Shown here one piece after another: positions 1-6,087 of a stretch of 6,165 nt of DNA. A program made the translations under genes and the position numbers. The notes below the pieces were generated by a model. It had not been told where the DNA came from and ran no database searches. It worked only from the letters and a program-made list of their open reading frames with translations. The stretch lies in NCBI GenBank assembly GCA_036269915.1, contig DATBDM010000261.1:1-6165 (forward strand), in the 5' to 3' direction. The first letter of the stretch is position 1; each line of letters begins with the position of its first letter. The stretch is from DATBDM01 sp036269915. Lineage in GTDB: Bacteria > Actinomycetota > Thermoleophilia > Solirubrobacterales > Solirubrobacteraceae.

Positions 1-69
1 GAGCGGGTGATCGCCGGGCTCGCCGGCGCGCTGATCAACGGACGCGAATGGCCAGCGCGCCCAGCGTGA
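1..69 (+). CDS. Possible C-terminal end of a plus-strand gene (partial)
   Basis: Frame 1 is open from the window edge to a TGA at 67-69 and encodes 22 residues (starts ERVIAGLAGALING, ends WPARPA). The first 13 codons all end in G or C, as expected for a real gene in this genome. Third-position GC drops after about base 39, where the frame runs over the 3' end of the opposite-strand FHA gene. If real, it is a convergent neighbour overlapping that gene by 35 bases. The peptide is too short to assign a family. The call rests only on codon composition. Confidence 0.35.
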   Translation, partial: ERVIAGLAGALINGREWPARPA

Positions 70-514
70 GGACGTCGCCGCGGCGCAGGCTCGCGACCTC
101 GACGGGGCGGCCGTTGACGGTCGTCCCGTTGAGCGAGCCGAGGTCGCGGACACGGAGGCGGCCGCCTCGGCGTGACAGCTCGGCGTGGCGGCGCGACACG
201 GTGAGGTCTGTGACGCCGAGGTCGCCGCCCGAGCCGCGGCCGATGACGAGCGAGCGCGCCTCCGGCGGCCAGGCGATCGTCACCGGAGGCTCGGTCTCCA
301 CGATCAGCCGCAGCGGGCGGGCCGGGTCGCCGCGCCGATTTCGCGGTCGGCCGGCGGGGAGGTCCCAGACGCAGCCGGCGAGCTCGTCCCGCGTGCGGGC
401 GACGAGCGCGGCGGACGCCCGCCGCTCGAGTGTGAGGACGCTGACGGCGTCGGCCGCGTAGGCGTCGGCGAGCCGGCTGAGCACCCGCTCCCGGATCTGC
501 TCGACGCTCCTCAT
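35..514 (-). CDS. DUF1707-FHA domain protein
   Basis: A 159-residue cytoplasmic protein with two modules. Residues about 1-52 match the DUF1707 pattern (helical, with LADAYAADAVSVLTLERR, then ARTRDELAGCVWDLP). Residues about 70-159 form a forkhead-associated domain with the phosphothreonine-binding signature: G92-R93, S95, SRRHA at 107-111, and LGSLNGTTVNG at 125-135. FHA domains bind phosphothreonine peptides and usually report Ser/Thr kinase signalling; no kinase is in this window, so the partner is unknown. No membrane segment is visible. The start chosen is the ATG at 514 because DUF1707 begins there; an in-frame ATG at 598 would add 28 Arg-rich residues and overlap the preceding gene. 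The upstream Shine-Dalgarno match is weak. It lies 61 bases after the DUF2127 gene and is probably the last gene of that operon. Confidence 0.88.
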   Translation of the reverse strand: MRSVEQIRERVLSRLADAYAADAVSVLTLERRASAALVARTRDELAGCVWDLPAGRPRNRRGDPARPLRLIVETEPPVTIAWPPEARSLVIGRGSGGDLGVTDLTVSRRHAELSRRGGRLRVRDLGSLNGTTVNGRPVEVASLRRGDVLTLGALAIRVR

Positions 515-575
515 CGCCGGATCATCCGCCCGCGGGGCACGTGTGGCAACTCCCTGCCCGGCGCTGCGAGTCCCG

Positions 576-1421
576 CTACGCAGGCGTCGCGCGATCAACG
601 GCCGGCCAGCCGGTGTCGCGCTCGCGCTCGGCGCGCTCGGCCGCCGCGCCGCCGCGCAGGCCGAAGAGGCGCTTCGCGACCAGCAGGTAGATCACGACGG
701 CCAGGTTGATCGCGAACGTGATCAGCTTCAGCGGCGAGAGCGTGTGCGCGAGCTCGTAGATCTCGAGCGGCAGCAGCAGCGCGGTGGCGACGAGGGTCAG
801 GTACTCGGCCCAGCGCTTCTGCCACCAGAGTCCGACCGCCTCGACGCCCTCGATCAGCGCGTAGACCGCGACGGCGATCGCCACCTTGGTCAGGGTCCCC
901 TGCTGGATCGCGAACAGCCGGCGCAGCTCGTGGAAGATCCCGTGGCCGCTGTCGGCGGTCGATTGGCCGAGCCCGCTCTGGATGTCGGCAAGCACGCGGT
1001 ACGCGGTGCCCTGCAGCGATGCGCGGCTCGCCGCGAACACGAGGATCGCGACGGCGATCGCGCCCAGCACCACGAAGTGCAGCGCGCGGTCGACGGCGAT
1101 GATGCGCAGCACGACCTTGTCGCGCAGTGCCCGGCCGCGCGGCGGCAGGATCAGCTCGTCGCGCGCGGGCGGGCGTGCCCGTGTCGGCTGCGCCGGCGGC
1201 GGCAGCACCACCCACGAGTCGCAGCGCAGGCAGCGGTGCCAGCGCGCGCCGTCCGGCCCCGGGCGCACGACCGCCGCGTCCTCGATCCCGATCTCCGCCG
1301 CGTCGGTCCCGACGAGCTCGTGCCCGCGGAGGCCGCAGACCAGCAGCTCGTAGTGAAAGCGCGGCAGGAAGCGGCGCGGCCGGACGGTGCCCGGGGGCGT
1401 GCTGGCCTCGGGCCCGGCCAT
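576..1421 (-). CDS. DUF2127 family membrane protein with N-terminal Cys/His domain
   Basis: A 281-residue protein. Residues about 20-72 are soluble and carry C29, H34 and a C64-x-x-C67 pair, an arrangement that could bind one zinc ion (inference). Residues about 105-251 hold four hydrophobic segments (roughly 104-132, 178-199, 205-224 and 232-250), with the DUF2127 hallmark EGVEAVGLWWQKRWAEYLTL at 191-210 followed by the LPLEIYE block. The C-terminal 30 residues are charged and probably cytoplasmic. DUF2127 has no established biochemical role, so none is given here. The start codon is six bases after the stop of the NADH dehydrogenase gene and lacks a clear Shine-Dalgarno site, which suggests translational coupling. 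The family call is firm; the zinc proposal is not. Confidence 0.85.
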   Translation of the reverse strand: MAGPEASTPPGTVRPRRFLPRFHYELLVCGLRGHELVGTDAAEIGIEDAAVVRPGPDGARWHRCLRCDSWVVLPPPAQPTRARPPARDELILPPRGRALRDKVVLRIIAVDRALHFVVLGAIAVAILVFAASRASLQGTAYRVLADIQSGLGQSTADSGHGIFHELRRLFAIQQGTLTKVAIAVAVYALIEGVEAVGLWWQKRWAEYLTLVATALLLPLEIYELAHTLSPLKLITFAINLAVVIYLLVAKRLFGLRGGAAAERAERERDTGWPAVDRATPA

Positions 1422-1427
1422 CTTCGG

Positions 1428-2732
1428 CTAGCGACCGCGATGCGTGATCAGCCGCGCGCCGCGGCCATGCGTGACGAAGCTGAAGACCCAGCGCAGGAAG
1501 ACCAGCAGCCGGTTCTGGAACCCGATCAGGTACCACAGGTGCACGACGAGCCAGGTGAGCCAGGCGATCCCGCCGCTCAGGCGCACCACGCCGAGGTCGG
1601 CGACCGCGCGGCCGCGCCCGATCGTCGCCAGGTTGCCCTTGTCGAAGTAGTGGAACGGCGGCGAGTCCTTCCCCGCGAGCCGGTCGGCGATCAGCCGGCC
1701 GGCGTACTGGCCCTGCTGGATCGCCACCGGCGCGACGCCCGGGAACGTGGTCGTCCCGCTCTTGGCGTCGCGTACCCGCACCATGTCGCCGAGAACGACG
1801 ACCTCGGGATGTCCCGGCAGCGTGAGGTCGGCCTCGACGGTCACGCGTCCGGCCCGATCGACCTCGGCGCCGGCCTGCTCGCCGAGCAGGCTCGCCAGCC
1901 CCGACGCGCGGACGCCCGCCGCCCAGATCGCCGTGCGCGTCGGGATCCGCTCGCGCGTGCCGTCCGGCGCCTGGATGGTGACCGACTCGACGTCGACGTC
2001 GACGACGGTGCGGTCGAGCATCGGGGTGACACCGAGCGACTCGAGCGCGCGCGCCGCCTTCGCGGAGAGCCTGGGCGGGAACGTCCCCAGCAGCCGGTCG
2101 GTGGCCTCGACGAGCAGGATCCGCGCGTCGCGCGGATCGATCGCGCGGAAGTCGCGCTTGAGCGTGTCGCGCGCGAGCTCGCCGATCTGGCCGGCCATCT
2201 CGACGCCGGTCGGCCCGCCGCCGACGACGACGAACGTCAGGTCGGGGGCACGGGCCGGCTCCTCGGGCTCCAGCTCCGCGCGCTCGAACGCGGCGAGCAG
2301 GCGCGAGCGCACGTCGAGCGCGCTCTCCAGCGACTTGACCTCGGGCGCGTACTCGTTCCATTCGTCGTGGCCGAAGTAGGAGTAGCTCGAGCCGGCCGCG
2401 ACGACCAGCGTGTCGTAGGTCTCCGAGCCCGGGCCGACGACACCCGTCGGGTCGGCGAGGTCGACGCGGCGGGCCGCGAGGTCGATCGCCGTGACCTCGG
2501 CGAGCAGGACGCGCACGTTGGGGTCGCGCTTGAACAGCGCGCGCAGGGGATACGCGACCTCGCCCGCCGAGAGCGCGCCGGTGGCGACCTGGTAGGTCAG
2601 CGGCTGGAAGAGGTGGAAGTTGCGCTGGTCGACGAGCGTGATCTCGACCGGCGCGTCGCGCAGGCGCTGGACCGCACGGATGCCACCGAACCCGCCGCCG
2701 ACGACGAGGACGCGTTGGACGTCGGGAGCCAT
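1428..2732 (-). CDS. ndh: Type II NADH:quinone oxidoreductase (NDH-2)
   Basis: A 434-residue, single-subunit, non-proton-pumping NADH dehydrogenase that passes electrons from NADH through FAD to membrane quinone. The FAD-binding Rossmann motif is at 11-17 (VGGGFGG). The NDH-2 block HLFQPLTYQVATG is at 40-52, the NAD(H)-binding motif VVGGGPTGVEMAG at 169-181, and the second FAD contact VVVLGD at 311-316. PGVAPVAIQQGQYAG at 331-345 is the conserved region near the quinone site. Residues about 388-420 (WLTWLVVHLWYLIGFQNRLL and beyond) form the usual C-terminal membrane anchor, so it sits on the inner face of the cytoplasmic membrane. Length and motifs are complete. The ATG at 2732 places the glycine motif at the usual distance from the N terminus; the nearest purine-rich stretch (GAGAG) is about 10 bases upstream. 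It lies 21 bases after the LapA-like gene and 6 before the DUF2127 gene. The related sulfide:quinone and ferredoxin reductases fit less well. Confidence 0.95.
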   Translation of the reverse strand: MAPDVQRVLVVGGGFGGIRAVQRLRDAPVEITLVDQRNFHLFQPLTYQVATGALSAGEVAYPLRALFKRDPNVRVLLAEVTAIDLAARRVDLADPTGVVGPGSETYDTLVVAAGSSYSYFGHDEWNEYAPEVKSLESALDVRSRLLAAFERAELEPEEPARAPDLTFVVVGGGPTGVEMAGQIGELARDTLKRDFRAIDPRDARILLVEATDRLLGTFPPRLSAKAARALESLGVTPMLDRTVVDVDVESVTIQAPDGTRERIPTRTAIWAAGVRASGLASLLGEQAGAEVDRAGRVTVEADLTLPGHPEVVVLGDMVRVRDAKSGTTTFPGVAPVAIQQGQYAGRLIADRLAGKDSPPFHYFDKGNLATIGRGRAVADLGVVRLSGGIAWLTWLVVHLWYLIGFQNRLLVFLRWVFSFVTHGRGARLITHRGR

Positions 2733-2753
2733 CCGGGAATGCTCTCACGCGTC

Positions 2754-3014
2754 TCAGCGCTTTGCGCGGCGCCTGCTGCGCACCTGCAGCAGGCGGTCGA
2801 GCGCGGCGCCGAACAGCGCCGAGACGGCGATCACCACGATCAGCGGCGTGCTCCACGTCCCGACGAGCCAGTTGACCTCGACCTCGTCGACGTTGACCAC
2901 GGCGAACACGGTGACCAGCACGGCGGCGATCACCGCGCCGAGCAGGCGCAGGCGCTCGCGGCGCCGCGGGCTCGCACGCCGCCGCTTGTCGGTCTGAGGG
3001 CCGGGGTCGGCCAT
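2754..3014 (-). CDS. LapA-like (DUF1049) small membrane protein
   Basis: An 86-residue protein. A strongly basic N terminus (KRRRASPRRRERLR, residues 10-23) is followed by one hydrophobic helix at about 24-41, a short loop NVDEVEVNWLVGTWSTP at 41-57, a second helix at about 57-75, and a basic tail (RSRRRAKR). This two-helix hairpin with an N-x-x-x-V-x-V-x-W loop is the LapA/DUF1049 pattern. In enterobacteria LapA/YciS works with LapB in controlling lipopolysaccharide synthesis; whether actinobacterial members do anything similar is unknown. The ATG at 3014 was chosen. A GTG at 3053 would add 13 residues but would put the dyad at 3036-3056 inside the coding region. Neither start has a good Shine-Dalgarno site. 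It is probably the first secure gene of the ndh operon. Confidence 0.8.
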   Translation of the reverse strand: MADPGPQTDKRRRASPRRRERLRLLGAVIAAVLVTVFAVVNVDEVEVNWLVGTWSTPLIVVIAVSALFGAALDRLLQVRSRRRAKR

Positions 3015-3035
3015 GCGGCGATGGTCGCGCGCGGC

Positions 3036-3074
3036 GGGGTGAGGCCACCTCACCCCGCACGGGTGAGCCCCTCA
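3036..3074. repeat. TGAG/CTCA dyad array upstream of the lapA-like gene
   Basis: GGGGTGAGG (3036-3044) and CCTCACCCC (3048-3056) are a perfect 9-bp inverted repeat with a 3-base centre. GGGTGAG occurs again at 3061-3067 and can pair with the same CTCACCC (3049-3055) across 5 bases, so two hairpins would be mutually exclusive. A shorter TGAG-CCC-CTCA dyad follows at 3064-3074; its centre is about 23 bases from that of the first dyad, close to two helical turns. The array lies in the spacer between the minus-strand lapA-like gene and the divergent SnoaL-like gene. It could be an operator, a 5'-leader structure, or a terminator for the short frame at 3072-3158. The repeats are directly visible; function is inference. 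Confidence 0.5.
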
Positions 3075-3158
3075 GAACACGCCGTAGGGCGAGGGGCCGA
3101 GCAGCGACTCGAGGCAGGTGAACGGCGCGCGCTCCCACGCGACGAGCCAGGCCGTCAC
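3072..3158 (-). CDS. Possible 28-residue ORF or remnant of a gene 3' end
   Basis: A minus-strand frame from a GTG at 3158 to a TGA at 3072-3074. Every sense codon in it ends in G or C, and it encodes a protein-like peptide: VTAWLVAWERAP, FTCLESLLG, then PSPYGVF. The frame stays open upstream as far as a stop at 3228-3230, but that upstream peptide is polar and irregular (for example HDREDPGS), and no ATG lies in the frame. No Shine-Dalgarno site precedes the GTG. It could be a genuine small protein with one cysteine, or the surviving C-terminal end of a truncated gene. No family was recognised. The call rests on codon bias and peptide character only. Confidence 0.35.
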   Translation of the reverse strand: MTAWLVAWERAPFTCLESLLGPSPYGVF

Positions 3159-3236
3159 TGTGGTCGGGCGCGCGCACGAGCCGGGATCCTCGCGGTCGTG
3201 CGATGAGTCCCGCCGTGCGCCATGGTCTCAACCCAC

Positions 3237-3569
3237 ATGCCGTCGAACCAGGACATCGTCAGACAGAGCTTCCGCGCCTACGAGACCGGCGACCGCGCGC
3301 TCGTCGAGTCGCTGCTGGCCGAGGACTTCACCTTCTCGAGCCCGGCCGACGTCGCGATCGACCGCGGCCGCTACTTCGAGCGTTGCTGGCCCAACGCCGG
3401 GAGCCTCGCGAGCTTCGCCTTCACGCGAATGATCGAGTCGGGCGACGAGGTCGTCGTGACCTACGAGGCCGAGCGCGTCGACGGCTCGCGCTTCCGCAAC
3501 ACCGAGGTCCACACGGTCGCCGGCGGCAAGGTAAGGAGCGTCGAGGTCTACTTCGGCTGGAACCTGTAG
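3237..3569 (+). CDS. SnoaL-like / NTF2-fold protein
   Basis: A 110-residue soluble protein of the NTF2-like fold. An N-terminal helix pair (MPSNQDIVRQSFRAYETGDR, then ALVESLLAEDFTFSSP) is followed by a short helical part (IDRGRYFERCWPNAG, 41-55) and three strands typical of SnoaL-like domains (DEVVVTYEAERVDGSRFRN, VHTVAGGKVRSVEVYFGW). SnoaL-like proteins include small hydrolases, isomerases, cyclases and many members of unknown role; nothing here fixes a substrate. ATG 3237 and ATG 3222 (five residues longer) are both possible. Alignment with the usual N terminus favours 3237, and neither has a clear ribosome binding site. It is the only complete plus-strand gene in the window, divergent from the lapA-like gene and convergent with the acyltransferase gene 17 bases away. 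Confidence 0.82.
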   Translation: MPSNQDIVRQSFRAYETGDRALVESLLAEDFTFSSPADVAIDRGRYFERCWPNAGSLASFAFTRMIESGDEVVVTYEAERVDGSRFRNTEVHTVAGGKVRSVEVYFGWNL

Positions 3570-3575
3570 ACCTCG
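3542..3575. terminator. Probable bidirectional terminator hairpin between convergent genes
   Basis: CGAGGTCTAC (3542-3551) and GTAGACCTCG (3566-3575) are a perfect 10-bp inverted repeat around a 14-base loop. The right arm contains the TAG stop codon (3567-3569) of the SnoaL-like gene. The hairpin begins 11 bases past the stop of the opposing acyltransferase gene (stop at 3587-3589). There is no T-run on either side; GC-rich actinobacterial terminators often lack one. Position and symmetry suggest it ends transcripts from both directions. The repeat is visible; the terminator role is inferred. Confidence 0.55.
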
Positions 3576-3586
3576 CGCGCGGGCGG

Positions 3587-5311
3587 TCAGCGCAGCGCCT
3601 GGCGCACGATCCGCGCGTAGGTGCGGGCGCCGCGGGGGTTCGGGTGCGTGCGGTCCTCGTAGAGCAGGCCGGGTGCAGCGCTCGCCGCGTACCAGTCGGC
3701 GAGGCGCGCCTGCGGCCAGCCGCGCACGAGGCGCGCGAGCTGCTGGTTGGTCTCCGCGCCCCAGCTGCGCGAGATGCGCACGTTGACGAACACGACCCGC
3801 TGCACGCCGCGCAGGGCGTGGCGCAGCTCGAGCAGGTCGCCCGCCGGGATCGGCCCGTTCTCGCCGATCTGGATGACCACGCGGCTCGGCAGCCGGCCGG
3901 TCGCGCGATAGGCGTCGAGCCGGCCCACGATGTCGCCGGCCTGGCGGCCGACGGCCGCGTCGACGCGCATGCGGCGCGCGAGCGCCTCCTGCGCGCCGAG
4001 CATCACCGAGGCACCGAGCGCCAGGGGGCGCCCCGACAGCTCCGCGCTCGGCACCCCCTGCGGCGCGCCGCGCGCCGCGGCCGACCGCGTGCCAGGCAGG
4101 TGCGCGACCGGTCGCGCCGGGCTGTCGCGCACGGCGATCCAGACCGCGGCGAGCGTGACGGCGAGCGTCGACGCCACGGCGATCGCCAGTCGCTGCTGGG
4201 GCCGGCGCGCGTCGAGCCAGCCCTTCATGCGCTCCAGCCCGTGGCCGCTGCGGATCGGCTGCTCGACCCAGCGATAGGACGCCGCGGCCAGCGCGACCGT
4301 GAGGCCGACCTGCAGCGGCACGAGCACCCATCGGCTCCAGGCGAGGTCGAGCCCCGGCCGGGTCAAGGCCATCACCGGCCAGTGCCACAGGTAGATGCCG
4401 TAGCTGCGCTTGCCGATCCAGCGCAGCGGCGCGCTGCCGAGCAGCGGCGCGATGCGGCTCGCCGGATGCACGACCGAGGCCAGCAGCACCGCGGTGACCA
4501 GTGCGACGATGACGAAGCCGCCGCGGAACACGAGCGTGTCGTAGTCGTGCCAGGTCGCCATCGCGCCGAGCAGCGCGAGCAGCGCGACGACCGCGGCGGC
4601 GTCGAGCACCGCGGCGGCGCGGCGGTGCGGGGCGGTGCGCAGCGGCCCCAGTGGCCACGCGAAGGCGAGCAGCGCGCCGACCAGCAGCCCGGAGGCGTGG
4701 GTGTCGGTCCCGTAGTAGACGCGCGACGCGTCGTGTCCGGGGACGAAGAGCAGCCCCATCAGCAGCGCCGACCCGACCGCGGCGAGCGCGGTCGCGCGCA
4801 CCGTCCAGCGCCGGCCGGCGCGCGCGAGCCCGAAGCCGAGGGCGAGCGGCCACAGCAGGTAGAACTGCTCCTCGACCGACAGCGACCACAGGTGCTGCAG
4901 CGTCGACGGCCGCTCGAACGCGGTGAAGTAGGACCGGTCGGCGACGATCTGGTGCCAGTTGTTGACGTAGAGCAGCGAGGCGATCGCGTCTCCGCGCGTG
5001 CGCGCCGCCTCCCACGGATAGAACGCCGCGGTCACCACGAGGCAGGTGACGATCACCAGCACCGCGGCCGGCAGCAACCGCCGCGCTCGGCGCACCCAGA
5101 ACTGCTTGAGGTCGGGAGCGGCCAGCAGCAGCGAGGTGATCAGGAAGCCGCTGAGGACGAAGAAGACGTCGACGCCGAGGAAGCCGCCGGGGACACCCGG
5201 GACGCCGCCGTGGTAGAGCAGCACGGCGGTGACCGCGACGGCGCGGATGCCGTCGAGGGCCGCCACGTACGGAAGCGCGCGGGTGCGGGTGTCTGGCGTG
5301 GTGAGGGCCAT
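3587..5311 (-). CDS. OafA/YrhL-type membrane O-acyltransferase with C-terminal SGNH domain
   Basis: A 574-residue integral membrane protein. Residues about 12-355 are an acyltransferase-3 domain with about ten hydrophobic segments. Its signatures are the YHGG block with the probable catalytic H34, DVFFVLSGFLITSLLL at 48-63, FWVRRARRLLP at 71-81, LQHLWSLSVEEQFYLLWP at 138-155, SYGIYLWHWPV at 303-313 and WVEQPIR at 348-354. An extra membrane helix at about 375-394 leads to a linker and an SGNH-hydrolase-like domain (about 429-574), expected outside the membrane. Its blocks are LGASVMLGA (432-440, probable nucleophile S435), IGENG (482-486) and EDRTHPNPRG (552-561, with D553 and H556). Such proteins move acyl groups, often acetyl, across the membrane onto surface glycans or lipids; the acceptor here is unknown. 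The usual GDS motif reads GAS. It starts 68 bases after the AHSA1 gene, with no clear Shine-Dalgarno site, so an operon with ArsR-AHSA1 is possible but unproven. Confidence 0.93.
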   Translation of the reverse strand: MALTTPDTRTRALPYVAALDGIRAVAVTAVLLYHGGVPGVPGGFLGVDVFFVLSGFLITSLLLAAPDLKQFWVRRARRLLPAAVLVIVTCLVVTAAFYPWEAARTRGDAIASLLYVNNWHQIVADRSYFTAFERPSTLQHLWSLSVEEQFYLLWPLALGFGLARAGRRWTVRATALAAVGSALLMGLLFVPGHDASRVYYGTDTHASGLLVGALLAFAWPLGPLRTAPHRRAAAVLDAAAVVALLALLGAMATWHDYDTLVFRGGFVIVALVTAVLLASVVHPASRIAPLLGSAPLRWIGKRSYGIYLWHWPVMALTRPGLDLAWSRWVLVPLQVGLTVALAAASYRWVEQPIRSGHGLERMKGWLDARRPQQRLAIAVASTLAVTLAAVWIAVRDSPARPVAHLPGTRSAAARGAPQGVPSAELSGRPLALGASVMLGAQEALARRMRVDAAVGRQAGDIVGRLDAYRATGRLPSRVVIQIGENGPIPAGDLLELRHALRGVQRVVFVNVRISRSWGAETNQQLARLVRGWPQARLADWYAASAAPGLLYEDRTHPNPRGARTYARIVRQALR

Positions 5312-5367
5312 GGCGCCGGAGGACAGTCAACCCGACTGCGGCCGGGTCGTTACGTCTTCGACGCGCG

Positions 5368-5385
5368 CCGTGACCTACCTCACGG
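5368..5385. repeat. Short inverted repeat at the 3' end of the AHSA1 gene
   Basis: CCGTGA (5368-5373) and TCACGG (5380-5385) are a perfect 6-bp inverted repeat with a 6-base loop, and the AHSA1 stop codon (5380-5382) lies in one arm. It precedes the acyltransferase start by about 57 bases. It could be a weak terminator or a regulator site for the acyltransferase gene. Six base pairs is short enough to occur by chance in DNA of this GC content. Confidence 0.25.
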
Positions 5386-6087
5386 GGCGAGCGGATCCCG
5401 GAGGACGCCGCTGGCGAGCGTCTCGCCGGGGGCGTCGACGGTGCCCGCGCGGACGTCCACGCCGGCGCCGTCGGCCAGCTCGGCGCCGGGGTCGCGCACC
5501 ACGAGCACGCCGGTGCGCCCGCGGAAACCGACGTTGACCGCGGGACGGCCGTCGAGCTCGGCATAGGGGCCGGCGAGTCCGACGCTCAGCGACCCGCCAT
5601 CGCCCTCGACGACGAGCTCGCCGAAGCGCGCGAGGTGCGCGTCGTGGTGGGCGCTCCAGTCGTGGCCCTCTCGGTCCGCGCCGTCGAGCAGCCCGTCGAG
5701 CGCGTCGAGGCAGGTCGCCCAGCCGGCGCCGTCGCGGGCCGGCTTGCCGGGCTGGTGGGCGAACGCGTGGGTGAAGACGAGCGTGGTGCCGTCCCCGTCC
5801 TCGGCGAGCTCGAAGCGGAGCACGTCCTCGCCCCAGGCGAAGGCGAAGACGCGCGGCGGCTCCCACTCGAGCACCTCGCCGGGCCATACGTCGAGCCCGT
5901 GCTCCCCGCCGAAGTCGAACTGCATCGGCGCGCCCACGCGCGGCTCGTAGACGACCGCGCTCGGGAACCAGGCGGAGAGCTCGGCCGGGTCGGTGACCGC
6001 GCTCCACACCCGCTCGCGCGGGTGGGCGAGGGCGCGCTCGAAGCGCAGCGTGTCGCGGCCGTCGCCGGTGTCGAGCGTCGCGGTCAT
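5380..6087 (-). CDS. AHSA1/SRPBCC family protein with C-terminal extension
   Basis: A 235-residue soluble protein. Residues about 12-155 form an SRPBCC (START/Bet v 1-like) domain of the AHSA1 type: FERALAHPRERVWSAVTDP at 16-34, then ELSAWF at 36-41, VLEWEPPRVFAFAWGEDVLR at 72-91, TTLVFTHAFA at 101-110 and GWATCLDALDGLLDG at 122-136. The fold encloses a hydrophobic pocket; ligands of such bacterial proteins are mostly unknown. Residues about 156-235 are an additional Gly/Val/Asp-rich, probably beta-stranded tail that I do not recognise. Family members usually stop near 150-170 residues. The ATG at 6087 is chosen because GGGAGG lies 8 bases upstream and its ATGA overlaps the stop of the preceding ArsR-like gene. 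That pairing is a common arrangement, with the regulator likely controlling the operon. Confidence 0.85.
   Translation of the reverse strand: MTATLDTGDGRDTLRFERALAHPRERVWSAVTDPAELSAWFPSAVVYEPRVGAPMQFDFGGEHGLDVWPGEVLEWEPPRVFAFAWGEDVLRFELAEDGDGTTLVFTHAFAHQPGKPARDGAGWATCLDALDGLLDGADREGHDWSAHHDAHLARFGELVVEGDGGSLSVGLAGPYAELDGRPAVNVGFRGRTGVLVVRDPGAELADGAGVDVRAGTVDAPGETLASGVLRDPLAP

Noticed and set aside
12..28. CGCCGG/CCGGCG hairpin just past the FHA stop as a terminator
   Set aside because: It is a six-bp GC-only stem of a kind that recurs by chance here, and it lies inside the probable plus-strand coding end.
1984..2007. Tandem TCGACG hexamers
   Set aside because: They encode the Val-Asp-Val-Asp stretch of the NADH dehydrogenase (about residues 243-249) in preferred codons, so no separate repeat element is needed.
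3015..3053. GTG start for the LapA-like protein at 3053
   Set aside because: The 13 added residues do not resemble the family, no ribosome binding site precedes it, and it would bury the strong dyad in coding sequence.
543..3206. A plus-strand open frame of nearly 900 codons opposite the lapA-ndh-DUF2127 genes
   Set aside because: The translation is Arg/Asp/Gln/Ala-rich without domains and is the antisense shadow common in DNA of this GC content. The minus-strand genes have clear families.
5325..5331. GTTGACT on the minus strand about 14 bases before the acyltransferase start, resembling a -35 box
   Set aside because: No -10-like sequence fits between it and the start codon, so it does not make a usable promoter by itself.
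3203..5566. Long open frames of nearly 800 codons opposite, and out of frame with, the acyltransferase gene
   Set aside because: Low-complexity Arg/Pro/Ala/Gln text with no motifs. They cross several gene boundaries and are explained by the scarcity of AT-rich stop codons.
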